Shown one piece after another: positions 11,780 through 22,816 of a DNA stretch of 64,000 nt. The DNA comes from Adiantum capillus-veneris (taxonomy: Eukaryota > Streptophyta > Polypodiopsida > Polypodiales > Pteridaceae). The notes under the pieces were generated by a model. That model searched no databases, was not told where the DNA came from, and was given only the letters and a program-made list of their open reading frames with translations. A program made the translations under genes and the position numbers. Location: NCBI GenBank assembly GCA_014529385.2, contig CM043959.1:53019253-53083252 (forward strand). The letters run 5' to 3'. Within the stretch, counting starts at the first letter, position 1; every line of letters begins with the position of its first letter.

Positions 11780-14256
11780 CTATTACTTGATCATCTTCTT
11801 TGACATAGATGCATTTGATTGCATGACGCACAAAAAAAGGCTTTGGCCGTGGTCACAGCATCATACTCATCATCATTGATGCATAGAGTATGCATTGACT
11901 CAAACAGTGACTCTTTAACACAAGAGTAGTTGGTGTACGGCTCTCCTTGACTGAAGAATTCCCAAATCCCAAAAATTACTTCACGAAGAGCACATGTTTG
12001 GATGGTCTCTGATCCCAAATAAGGAGCTCAAAGGTAGAACATGCATTTCATACCATTTAGCTTTTCAGAAATTGCCTTCTCTAGGGAAGCAACATGCTGA
12101 TACTTGACTAAGCCGGCAATTAAAAACTCTGATGGTTGATGTGCTACCCCACATACTCCATCAATTACTTTACCAAATTGAATAGCACTCCAACTACTAG
12201 ATGTAAGACTTGTATGTGTTGTATCTATGATGCAAACACCAACACAAATTGTAGAGCTATTTCACTGCTGAGAAACTCAATGCCTTCCAAATTCTTTCTA
12301 ACAAACTTGATTTTCCATGGTAAAATGAATTGAAAACTAGGAGTGCCATTCTTTTGTGAAATGATCCACTACACATATCCCCTAGTGATCTCAGGAATTG
12401 GCTCTTTCTCCTTTCCTTTTTGTAGCAGGAGGTTTAGCCATTGCGTACAGCTCGTGAAGAGAGATTTGTAAATTTCATATATAATGTTATAATGAGACTT
12501 ACATTCATCCCATGAAGTAACTACTATTCATCCCATGAAGTAACTGCTATTGCTGATGGATCTATCTCTTTAAATTCCATCAACATTTGAGGCTCAAAAA
12601 CCCTGGCCTGCTTTAAGTTCGTTGCACATGCAGTGAGGTCGAGCATGCCCGCTTGATGTGGTTGCTTCACTAAGCAGATCTTCTCTTCTATCAGCTCCTG
12701 TTGTAGTAGCTTGACATCATTATCTTCTAAACCATTTAGACATCTAAAGGTTGTTATGCTTGCTTGTCGCACACGAGCAATTGATGTCCGATGCTTCTCC
12801 AAGATGTTTATCCACTGATCATAGATTTTATCATTGTACATGACCATGTGTGCTTCTTTGTTGGCAAATGATTTATGGTTGAGCATGATGTTTGCCACAT
12901 TTACAAAGGCCTTCAAAATAAAGAAAAGAAAATTAACTTTATCTCAAGATATATTTGTAACAAAAACAAGCATAGGGAAGTGAAACTTACATCCCAAGGT
13001 GCTCGACTCAGATGACCAATAGGAACTCTTGCCTTGGGTTTTGTTGGTTTAGAATATGCAAGCCATTGACTATGGCCATGCTTCAAGACCTCCACATAAG
13101 GCTGGTGTTTCATTACTATTATTCTCTCCATGTTCTCCATTTTGGAAATTCGAACAACAGCCTCTTTGGGAGCGTCTACCACTATCCTTGCAGTTCTAAA
13201 CTTGAACTCTTTTCTCAAAGCATACTTAGTGCTCTTGTTATGCAAAAAATCTCTAGCCGCTATGATGGAATGTTGACCAGCTAGAATCCAGTAATGGTAT
13301 GTTGATAGCTTGTCTCCATGCACTTCAACTATTTGTAAAGGAATTTTTGTAATTGGGTTATACGGCATCAAGTCTGCTGCGCTGGAGACTGCCTAGAGTG
13401 CCCTGCAAATTTCTTCAAGAGATATTTTCACATACATATTTGACAATGATCTGCATTTATAGCCATCTGGTGCAAGGTTGCATTGCTCAACTGGGATCAA
13501 TTGGGTAAATTGTATACCAAATTTAAAATAATGTGCAATTCCAACGTATTCATCTAGCCCACTCTTAGAATTTTTGGCAACTTCTTTATCAAGATCTTTT
13601 TCTTTGGGCTATATAATAGAGTCCAACACAGCTAAGGATACTGAGTCCACAACCACTGCCACTGAGGGGTTTTCAACTATTAGGGTTGAAAGTCCACTAG
13701 AATCTCCTGCTTCTTGAGTCTGTAAGGGTATAACTAAAAAAATTTCTTCGGCCACATTTCCACTAGTGTCTCCAAGTAAGGGAGTCTAACTCTCCTTGAG
13801 AGTCTTAGATTGATTTGCTTTACCTGTGTCTTCATTATTTTGCTTCTTATTCTTCTTTGTGCTGCTCAATTTACCTAAATATTGATTGACTTTCTTAAGC
13901 CCTCAAATACATAAGTCTATAAAGTTCTCACTTGGAGTGTCGTCTGGAAGCTCCACCCACCCTGCTTTTGTCATTGTCACTCCATCATAATCAACCTTCA
14001 CCAATTTTTGAGCAAAGGCCACAGGCTCCAACAAGTAGGAGTCACCATTGAGTAGTTTTACTCCAAGACATGGATACATTTCAAGATCTGAACAATCTTT
14101 CTTTATCTCCTTGACAATACCACAGTGCTTGAAGGGAAATTTCTCTTTATCTTGAAAGAACAAGTGGACTTTCTCATCACTTCCACCATTTGGTAAGTGA
14201 AAATCTAGATACCACGAACTTGGTGTTGAGCCTGTTGCATCAACTGATTTTGACAT
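11780..14256 (-). pseudogene. Intron-containing relic gene with ParB/Srx-like GQH motif
   Basis: From ATG at 14256 the minus strand reads nearly continuously to 12,991, interrupted by one TGA and three TAG codons. The N-terminal part (13903-14256) is a compact globular-looking segment. A low-complexity Lys/Asn/Ser linker follows. Then comes a ParB/sulfiredoxin-like block: LIPVEQCNLAPDGYKCRSLS, MPYNPITKIPLQIVEV, and YHYWILAGQHSIIAARDF. The last resembles the ParB G-x-H-R motif with Ser in place of Arg. The frame crosses a 79-bp GT-AG intron and continues to 12,524. A second donor (GTAAGT at 12,502-12,497) follows. Further coding-like stretches (AIQFGKVIDGVCGVAHQPSE near 12.1 kb; 11791-12018) suggest more exons. 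The product is unknown; the ParB-like reading is inference. Spliced structure argues against a reverse-transcribed origin. Confidence 0.6.
12912..12990 (-). other. Predicted 79-bp GT-AG intron in the ParB-like relic
   Basis: On the minus strand the exon ends TGGGAT and is followed by GTAAGTTTC, a consensus plant donor. The segment ends in a T-rich tract and TTTTGAAG before GCCTTTGTA. Removing it joins APWD to AFVNVANIM in one frame, while reading through gives a hydrophobic run and a stop. The size is near the usual plant minimum. Confidence 0.7.
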
Positions 14257-14323
14257 TCTCTTCTAAGACATTTTTTGTAAAAAGAATGATATATATTTAG
14301 ACAAGATGGATATTAAATACATC

Positions 14324-15255
14324 TATTGGATGGATATGCCGCGACGGACGTCAGCACAGTGAGAACTCACCTAACAAGATTTGTCAGCTAAGGACGAAGT
14401 TCGACCCGCAGGTGCGTGGAAGGAAGCATAAGGTGTCAACCTACACTCGACCGACTCCTAGAAAATTCCTACAGAGGTCTCTACCCAATGTCTAAGTCAC
14501 AGCCTTCAGGAGTGCATAACAGGAAACTTCCTACAACGCTTTCTAGAGCCGAACACCCATCAAACAATCTCGAAACACCATAGAACTTGAAAGAGACCCT
14601 ACTAACACCAATAGATCGCTCTCCCTAAGGTCTATGAACCAAAACCCCAACCCAAAACACCCGGTGCAAAATCACGTAGGATGTCTAGCCAAAATTTGCA
14701 GGTCTTCGTTTTCAAAATCTAAAGTGACTAATGTGTAGCTCTACTCAATGCCAACGTGTGGATATGCTGCAATGCAAAATCGGACAACGTATGCTTAACG
14801 AATCACCAGATGAAGCTCGTAGATGGAGCTCGCAAAACCGGACCGTACGCGCGCAATGTAGGTATCGATGCGTAGCTCTCGTCGGCGGCAACACGCTACA
14901 CTTCTCTGCACTCGATTCCGACCACCACCGGTGCACACGTAGCATCAAGATGAAGCTCACACTCTCTCTCGTACACAGTACGCTCACTCACAGACTTCCA
15001 ACTTTTTAAAAATGACAAAGGTTCTTTTCATTAAGGTCAAAAAGTGGTATAAATACCTTACAATTCTCAAACCCTAAAGTTTCAAATTAACGATCTACTC
15101 AATCTAAATGTCAAAACTAGGATACAATCTGGAAACTTCTGTAAGCCCCAATATTTACAAGGTGAAATGTCGGGTTTTCTCAATAAATGAATAATTACAA
15201 AAAATGACAATCTGTTGAGCAGTCAATTTCCGTAGGGTGTGTCCAGCTTCTAACA
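14324..15255 (-). repeat. 3' LTR, full length (932 bp)
   Basis: Read on the minus strand it begins TGTTAG directly after the polypurine tract and ends TCCAATA. In the other LTR that end is TCCAACA, giving TGTT...AACA termini, so this copy's terminal CA has mutated to TA. It shares 14324-15198 with the 5' LTR. The first 57 bp (15199-15255) exist only here. It contains a half palindrome at 14674-14685 and a palindromic TATA-like site at 15046-15057. Confidence 0.9.
15046..15057 (-). promoter_or_regulatory. Palindromic TATA-like element in the 3' LTR
   Basis: GGTATAAATACC is a perfect 12-bp palindrome, identical at 35373-35384 in the 5' LTR. It lies about 200 nt from the LTR start in the transcription direction, a plausible place for the U3 TATA box. 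No transcription start is demonstrated. Confidence 0.4.
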
Positions 15256-15269
15256 CTCCCCCCCTCCTT
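15256..15269 (-). promoter_or_regulatory. Polypurine tract
   Basis: The minus strand reads AAGGAGGGGGGGAG immediately before TGTTAG of the 3' LTR. This is the expected plus-strand primer for an LTR retrotransposon and fixes the LTR boundary. Confidence 0.85.
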
Positions 15270-15312
15270 GCTCATGTCGTCCCCGACATGGCTGTTGAGC
15301 TGCTTCTTCATC

Positions 15313-18300
15313 TTATGGTTTCTCGCATCTTGAGCAGCGACTCGTATCTTGCATGTAAATCCAGTAGTGTTGGGCCAAATATGTCGGTGCTGATGGTGAA
15401 GAAGCCGATGTAGAAAGCTTTTTGAAAGGCTTGGATGGCAAAAACATGATCCTTTGATACAATGCATGTATCACCTCCTTGGAAGGCTGACCAGACAGAT
15501 CATATGCACATCTGTAAGTATCTTGAAAGAAGAAGATATTGTCTGTCACCTGGCCCGGTTTGAGCATCTCGAAGACTGCCAAAAGGGTTTTGCAGATCTT
15601 CCTCATCATTATGCAAGATAGGTCAGACGATCCAGAGAACAATTTGATGGCGCCCGTTAGGGTTTTCACCATGTATTGAAACTTATTCTCTCGCCTGCCT
15701 TCAAGCCTGGCAGCTTCGGATAGTTTAGCCAAGTGGGTTGGCTTCTTTGTAGTAGCTCCTGGGCCTTCCACGTCCGCATCCTTGGTAGAGGGCAGAAGCT
15801 TAGGTTATCTCTGATGATTTTGGGTGCCTCTACCAAATGGATTAGGTACTGTGGATACTTCGTCAGCCATGCCTTTCTCCACCTGGGCTGGGAGTCGACT
15901 ATCAACTTTGCCCCTTCAGGCTTGGAGATATCTGCTGTGTAGAGTGGCACTGTTGGCTCTTCTCTAATTCTCTTGTTGATTGTGGCGGCTTCGTACTTTA
16001 GCAAAGGATATGGGAGAGAGGACTGTAGACATTCACGCCGAAGGTTGCTGGCGTTTATCTTCTGAATGGTCCTCTTCTCCCATTCCAAGGCTTCCTTGGT
16101 CGTTTCTTTGATTTCTGCTTCTATGGCCTTGCACAGCTTCTCTTCCTCTTCTTGTGTCAGATCTTGTGGCTCTTGAGAGGGTCCTACTAGGATTTCCTCT
16201 TGCGTAGGTGTGTCCACAGGATCTGCCACATCCTCTAGGTCTATGCCTTCCATGGTTGTCGGCCTTGTGCTTGCCTGCTCTTCTGCCTGCTGTCCTCTCA
16301 GCTCTTCTATCTGCTTTTGGAGTGTTTGTTTCTCTGCTACAACTTGTTCTCCCATGTTCATGAGGAGGTCGTTCAAATCGGCGTTTATCTTCTCCGCCTC
16401 CTCGAGCTTTCTCTTGATATTTTTTAGCTCGTCTTGCATTTCCTTCTGCTCTTCTTCCATGCCTGTTTGCATAACCACCGACCCTTCTGCCATCATCAAC
16501 CTTTGCTTCTTCTCTAAGGTCAACTCTTTCTAGAGCTCTTTCATTTGTCCTTCATAGATCTGGCTCTCTGAAGTGGTGTGAGTCGAGCTAGTAGCTCTGA
16601 CTCTGGCAGGAGATGCCCGTAGCCACTGGATGGTTTGATCTGTAACTTTAAGCTGGTCCTTGAGCTCAAGGACCTCATCCTGGCTAGCCTCCTGCTCTAT
16701 TTCTGCCTTCTCTTTTTCATTCCGTATTGCTTCAACTTCCTTGGACTCCTCAGCAAGTTGTAGGGTTAGGTTATCTCTTTTTCTCTCTGCATCTGTCAAT
16801 GATTTGCTGAGTTGTCTATATTCCTCGTCGGCTCCTTGCAGTCTTTGAGCTGCTTCTTGATTTTCTCTTTCCATTTCCTGGCATCTTTGCAATGCCTTTG
16901 CCAGACTGTCTTGTAGCTCTGTCTCTCTCTCTCTCTCTCTATCTGCCTTTGGCTTTGTTTTTGTAATGTGTCGACTTCAAGCTTTATCTGCACTTCAATG
17001 GCTTTGAGAGTTGCCATTTCACTTTCTGAGGCCATTGATTGTGCTCTTAGCCTGGTTAGCTTGGTCATCACCACATCCCAATCATTGGTAGGTGGGTGCA
17101 GGTCCACTATATCAGTGGCCATCGCCTTTAGCTCCACTAACCGTAGGCTCTGCATTTGCTCTTTGGGCCCCGTGCTTGCCAAGTCAAATGCGATTGTGGC
17201 AGCCTCTTCTTTTGTATATCCGGTAGCTAGTAGGTCTAGAAATGTGTTATACCTTGCTTCATTTGGCTCTGGCTGCTCACTTTTAGGCTTAGCCTCTTCT
17301 TTTGGTTCTTGCTCTTGGCTTTTTTCTTGCTTTGACTCTTCTTGATCTTCAGGTTTGTCTTGCTCCTCTTTCTCTTGAGTCTGTGGAGGGCTACAAGAAG
17401 GTGGTGAGGGCGGTGGGCTGGACTCAGGGCTAGACGGTGGATTTGTCGTCTTTTTTTTGAAATCCCTGTCCGCCTTGAGTCTTCCTTTATCTCTCTTGGC
17501 CTTCCTGCTCCTCTAGCAGTTGCCATCGGACTTGCTCCACTTCTGCTTTCATAAATGGTATATGTGGGATATTTTCCGCTGTGGCATCCAGAATCTCAAA
17601 ATTTTTAATATAATCGTCGAATCTGTCTCTGTGCACCCTTCAAGATGATCCCGACATTGCTTCTAGAGACGGCTTCCATAGCTCATTCAAATCTCCTTTG
17701 AGGGCTCTTTCGGCCCTGAAACTTTCCATCAGCCGCTCTAGCCGTGCCGCCTTCTGTGATTTTGTCTCTTTTATTGGCACTTGGACAGATTCCTTCTTTC
17801 CCTTCTTTAGCTCTGGCTGCTCTTCTTGCATGGTTTCTAACCGGCATTTCAAACGGGTTGCCACCCTTGGTGCTTTGGGCTGTTCCTCTTCCTTATCTTC
17901 CTTGAGCCTCAGCCAGTTTTTCTGTGATGGAGGGTCGGGCCATCTTCCCTTGGCGTGCAATGCCCCATAAATCACTTTCGTCATTAGCTCACCCGGCACG
18001 ATATATGTGGGGTTCTTGTTGCCCATCTTTACCAGATTATCATGTATATAAGCTGCATAATTGATTACCTTCGGCTTGCTTTTCTGCATTGCCCAGGTGA
18101 ATGTTGTGGCAATTGCTCTAGGCGGCATTCTGTACTTTTGTGGCCGCTTTGTACACATATGAAAGTACTGATTGTACAGCTGACTCATGATTGCCACTTT
18201 GGGGATGGCAATGTCTTCAAAGGTATATTTGCCTTTCTTTTCTCTGTACACCTTTACTTCGTCTCTTCTTTTGGTTACACTATCCCCTTTGTTGGAGAGG

Positions 18301-18731
18301 TCTAGTGCAGCTGCTACTACTCTCCCTGTGATTAGAATCTTCGTGCCTGGCTTGCCCTACAGATCTGTAACTCGGGCCACTCCATCTTCTTTGATTGTCT
18401 TCAAAAATTCCCATACTCTTTTTATGTCAATACCTGTCGGCACAGCTTCAAAATAATTGTGGAGATCAATCTTCTCCAGATACTCTGCCATCTTGCTTCT
18501 GACGAAATCATTGAGCTCCCGTGGTAGAATTAGTAGCTCTATCACATTTCCTTCGGTGTCTTTGAACACGCCTTGGTAAATCTTTAGATCATTGGACTCT
18601 AACAAGTCTTCTTCGATCCAGGTGCTGGTTGGCTTTAGAGTTCCTTCTAGTATGACGAAGGGTTCTACTTCTTCCAAATAATCCTTTATGGTCATCCTTT
18701 TCTTCTTTGCCGGTGACTTTGCGGCTGCCAT
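15313..18731 (-). pseudogene. Large extra ORF between integrase and 3' LTR (env position), coiled-coil rich
   Basis: From ATG at 18731 (MAAAKSPAKKKRMTIKDYL) roughly 1,130 codons can be followed to 15313. They are broken by amber codons near 18358 and 16528, a TGA near 17640, and frameshifts near 16920 and 15780. Residues about 1-330 look globular (ALDLSNKG, AIMSQLYNQYFHMC, INYAAYIHDNL). A Pro/Glu/Lys-rich hinge follows (Pro-rich block near 17400), then a long heptad-rich coiled coil (16.3-17.1 kb), an acidic linker, and a Trp/Pro-containing C-terminal domain. I saw no signal peptide, transmembrane span or enzymatic motif, so env-like identity is not supported. The N-terminal half faintly recalls plant-transposon proteins of unknown role. 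The 24-bp palindromes begin 166 bp upstream of its ATG. Confidence 0.75.
16921..16940. repeat. Short (CT)n run inside the extra ORF
   Basis: A (CT)n run encodes alternating Arg-Glu on the minus strand. Before it the frame reads DTLQKQSQRQIERERER. After it the coiled-coil frame resumes one register away as ELQDSLAKALQRCQEM. The break therefore maps to this dinucleotide run. Confidence 0.8.
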
Positions 18732-18896
18732 AGATCCTATTGCACTCAGGAGTCCGAAGTTAGCGTTTTTTCCATATCAGCTGAGAAACTGAGTTTTAAC
18801 TATCCAAATGACTTGAAAATTGAAAATAAAACTTAAAAGGAACTTGGGCAACTGTGCATGTGCTCACGGTGCAATTCTGGCCAAAAATTTTCATTT

Positions 18897-19774
18897 AGAC
18901 ATCCTACGCGTAGGATGTCTTTTTCATCAAATTTTGGTGATACTTGACATGCTGGTGGTCCTTGGCCTGTACAACATACCTATGTGCTTGGAATTGGATT
19001 TGGGCATCAAAAAGCGAATTTTTGGGCAGATTCAGGCTTTAGGCTCACAAATTGGGTAAAAGTCCACTACAGGTAGCAAATGATATCAAAATGGGTTGAA
19101 AATTGATATATGGGCTCCTTGCACCATGGTAATGGCTCTCATGATGTCATTCTTTGCACAGAAGGTCAAAAATATGCTTGAGACATCCTACGCGTAGGAT
19201 GTCTATTTCATCAAAATGGCTTGGGATTTGTTCTGTGGGTAGTCCTTGGCATGTGGAACATGGCCATGCTCTTGGATTTTGATTTGGACAAGAATTGATG
19301 TTGGTAAGACCCTGTGTAGTGTTTTTGGGCTCAAAAAGTGTATCTTGAAGGTGTTGGGGGTCAAAAATGATTAGAATGGCTCCAAACTTGATATATGATC
19401 TCTTGAAGATGATGTGATTAGATCTAGAATGTAAAAATACCCCTTGTAGGCCAAAAATGTCAAATAGACATCCTACGCGTAGGATGTCTACTTCATCAAT
19501 TTTTGCAAGTAACCACACAGATTGGTTGGCTATGTGCTCATGAATGTGTTGTGCAAGTTTCATGTGATTTGGACAAGTTTTGGTAGGTTTATGTCCCATT
19601 ATTGCCTCTATGCCCTGACTTTGCATTTTTTCCTGCATATGAGGTCAATGTTGGTCCAAATGTGATGAAACTTGGTGGCTAGCCTGTAAAGGCTATTCAG
19701 AAAATGTGTGTGATGGGAAATGTTGGGTTCTGTGCCCAGAAATGGCCTTGAGACATCCTACACGTAGGATGTCT
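18897..19774. repeat. 3' array: four 24-bp palindromes at 284-285-bp spacing
   Basis: Sites at 18897-18920, 19181-19204 and 19466-19489 are perfect palindromes, AGACATCCTACG followed by its reverse complement. 19751-19774 differs at one central base (CACG instead of CGCG). Starts are 284, 285 and 285 bp apart. Between sites only weak similarity survives (CTTGGxxTGTxxAACATxxxxATG, GATTTGGxCA), so these are old tandem units in which the palindrome was the part retained. The array lies just upstream, in the transcription direction, of the extra ORF. Confidence 0.9.
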
Positions 19775-19799
19775 CCTGATGATTTTTTCATGGAAACTG

Positions 19800-21560
19800 T
19801 CAACTGGTGCCTGCCCTTAGTCCCCCTGAGTCCCTTTTAAGCCTAATTTCAACAAAAAAAGTCAAATGGATAGAAAGTAACTCCCTGTGTGGATTTCAGA
19901 GCCTCCGAGCCATTTTCTGACTTTTGGAGTGCTTTTCGGCGATGAAATTTCTTGATGTTGGTCTCCATAGCTTCCCGATCCCTTGGGGATCCTTGCCGTA
20001 TGGTTTTTGTCGACTTTGGATTCACCAGAGCTCCATTTGGCAATTTGTCGCTCTAGAAGCACCCGTGGTTGTGTTTACATGTCTTCGATGACATGTGGTG
20101 GTCTACTACCGTAGGACTTGGTTGTTGATGGTCTAGGAAAGCCGCCCGTGAAGTTTGGTGGCAAACGGACATGCGGTTTGGCCGCGAGAGCTATTTGACA
20201 CTTTGTGTGTCTGATGCCGTTTCTGAAGTTTAGTGCCGCTTCGGGTCACCTTTATGTCATGTGGGCTACATAGACTTGTCGCGCATGTCGAGATGCTCCT
20301 ACCCATGAATATTGGTAGCATTTGGGCGCCTCTCCACCGATTTTCCATTTGGTGGCCTCTTGCGGGATTCTAGGAATTAGGATTTTTCCCAATGGTTTTC
20401 TACTGCCTTTGGACATCCATAGTGGTCTCCTATGCTAGGGTAAGCTGCCGATGAAGTCTCATTGATTTTGGGTTAGCCGTTAGAGGTGGCCACTTCTAGT
20501 TGTAGGTCTCTACTGCCCGCTTTCTGTGTGAACCCTACGCTAGTTTTCGCCACAAAACGACAAACATGCACAAAAAGCTCAAGGTGGTGAGCCTACCTCT
20601 CATGTCTAAAGCCCGTGGGATAGTCGTGCGTGTCGTAGAAGCTGCTAGAAGTTCCGCTCGCTCTAGGTGGCAGAAGCTCTCTCTCAAAGGTCAATAGTGA
20701 AAATGAGCTTAAAATGAAGTGAAAATTTTTTATAATGGGGGTTCCCGAACCACTTTTCATGAAATTTGACATGTGCTCCCAACTTCTTGCGAGATGCGGT
20801 TTAGGCTCAAAAATTTCTTGATTTGGACTTCATTTGCCCTGTTTACCAGAAATTTGGCATTTCGGTCAACATCTGGCCAAAACACGCTTTCCGCTCCAGT
20901 CTCATAATTGCACCCCCACTGTACCATAGGTTGTCCTATAGTCTCTGATCATCCCCATATTTTTTGTTTTTCATTACGATCGTTTTTCACCTGCTTTTTG
21001 TATTTTTGAAGTTTTTCTGCCAAAAATTAGCAAAATTAAAAGGAGAATAGCAAATCAAACCCAAAAAATCTTCAAAAATCATAATAAATCAAAAACATCA
21101 CCGCAAAACATTATATACACTTGCATGCACTTTTTATGGCCAAATTTCTCCGTTTTACCAATATTTTACCCGAAAAATGGCTATTTCTACTTATATACAC
21201 ACACCTAGCGGCTTGATTTGGCGTTTGCCTCCATATACCTATAGATTCATGTTATATAAGGGCATATGTACTTGGGTTAGTCCAAAAAAATTTACAATCA
21301 AACAACAATCCTTAAAAATAGTCAAAAAACATGCCCTTTTTTGCTCTTTCTACTAGTGGGTCCGCATTTGAGAATGCATCCCCTCCTCCTAGCCAGAGTC
21401 CTCCCGGATGACAAGGTATCACCTCGGAGTATGTGCCGTTCATGGGTTGAAAAAATTGTGCTAATGCTTGGTCGGGTAATGTGGCCCTATTTTATGCATA
21501 CTCGGTCAATGCATGGAAAAATTAATGTTGTGCAAGAGAAGGGTATAAGCAAGATGCTTA
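19800..21560. other. Non-coding spacer of the retrotransposon
   Basis: No domain recognised on either strand. Frames are short. The stretch has mixed composition, with a GC-richer part at 19.9-20.7 kb. It may be untranslated sequence or degraded coding sequence of the element. Confidence 0.4.
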
Positions 21561-21569
21561 TTGGCATTC

Positions 21570-22364
21570 ACCGTCGAGGTTTCCTGTTTTCTTTGCAAGT
21601 AACAGCTATAACTCTACTGCTCTTTGTTTGATTGTCTTTCGGGCAAAAGTCGCTTGCTTTGCCGCTACTGTTGATATGGCCATAGTTTTCTCTTTGGAGA
21701 GAATTTTCGTGGCAGAATTGGTCGTAGACCTTGTCTCTTTTTCTTTCCATGTGTAGCTTTGTTTTTCCGGTTTAGGGTTTATTGCTACTACATTGGGTGC
21801 CATTGTTTTGTTGCTGATTTGCACCCTGGTTTGTTGGTTTCATATGCAGTTGTCTCCCTTCCGATGTTGCTTGTACTGAAGGAAGTTCCTTGTGCTTCGG
21901 TTTTGGAATCCAAATGCAAGTCGCATTTGAGTTGTTGCGGAGCATTTTCTTTGGGACCATATCTGTTTTATGCCCTTGGTATTTGGTTGAACTATCGGCT
22001 TATGTTGACTTCCTCCGTTGTCTTGTTTTCTGTCTGCCATGTCATTTCTATCCTTCCGCATCCATACTTGTTTCTCTTGTTTTGGTAACCTCGATCTTTG
22101 CAGTGCGGTTGGTGACTTCGTATGTATGTAGTGAGCATGGTTGGCATTTTTCTGTTTGTTAGCCTTGGGTATCATGTTGTCCTTTAGTGGCACCCTTCCT
22201 TTCTGCTTTTTATCCAGTAATTGAATTGCTGGCATCTGATTCTTCCGGGGTTGCTGAGCAAAGGTTACCACGTGTTGTTCTTGTGCATGCTGAATTTTAA
22301 CTGCATTCGTATTCCAATCTATCTGCACATTGTACTCTTTTTGCCAAGGTTGTCCCAACAACAT
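21570..22364 (-). pseudogene. Gln/Lys-rich tail following the second protease-like domain
   Basis: The minus-strand frame 22364-21840 begins with the protease C-terminal motif MLLGQPWQKEYNVQIDW. It then becomes low-complexity and rich in Gln, Lys, Asn and Arg, continuing in another frame to about 21606. No further domain was recognised. Confidence 0.5.
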
Positions 22365-22790
22365 GGGTGTTATGTGCTTTCATCCTCTACTATATAAAAT
22401 TTGTGTGGGTAAATATATTGATATACTTATACATGCAATATAGTCGAGCCCAATGTTTTCAACGAGTGTGATGTACTACTTTACAGCACTTGTGGAGTAG
22501 GATGAAGTTGACCTGTGGGCTTGAGCTATTTGTATAATCCGTAAGAGATTAAATTTGCTTGAGCTCCAGAATCAAGCAAGGCCGTCTATTCAACTTGATT
22601 GCTACCCACTTTGACTACAATTATTGGCTCCACTGTGTCTTCATCAAACCTCGTTAGTCGAATGGCATTGATTCGCAATGGTGCTCCACATTTTTGTTGT
22701 TGTCGCAGAAGTCTTGTTTTTGCAATGTGTTCTTGTGCTTCTGCTTGAGCTTCTTCTCGTACCCTCTGCTTATCCTTCATTCATTGTTTT
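22340..22790 (-). pseudogene. Second retropepsin-like aspartic protease domain, 3' of integrase
   Basis: After the integrase stop the minus strand reads EPIIVVKVGSNQVE, an amber, then TALLDSGAQANLISYGLYK. DSGA is the catalytic Asp motif of retropepsins. About 60 codons on it reads FYIVEDE and then MLLGQPWQKEYNVQIDW, matching the family's second block (ILLGxPW). An Arg/Gln-rich segment (22.6-22.79 kb) precedes it. Stops and a frame change break it. This is separate from the normally placed protease at 28.7 kb and differs from it in sequence. It could be a captured domain or a leftover of another element. Confidence 0.75.
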
Positions 22791-22816
22791 CCTTGATGGA
22801 TTTGTTGAAGCATATC

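Noticed and set aside
16210..16533. Plus-strand Ser/Cys-rich ORFs opposite the extra ORF (also 16660-16848, 16968-17345, 17698-17970)
   Set aside because: Shadows of the Glu/Lys-rich coiled-coil coding strand.
15313..18731. Calling the extra ORF an envelope gene
   Set aside because: No signal peptide, transmembrane helix or furin-like site could be seen; position alone is not enough.
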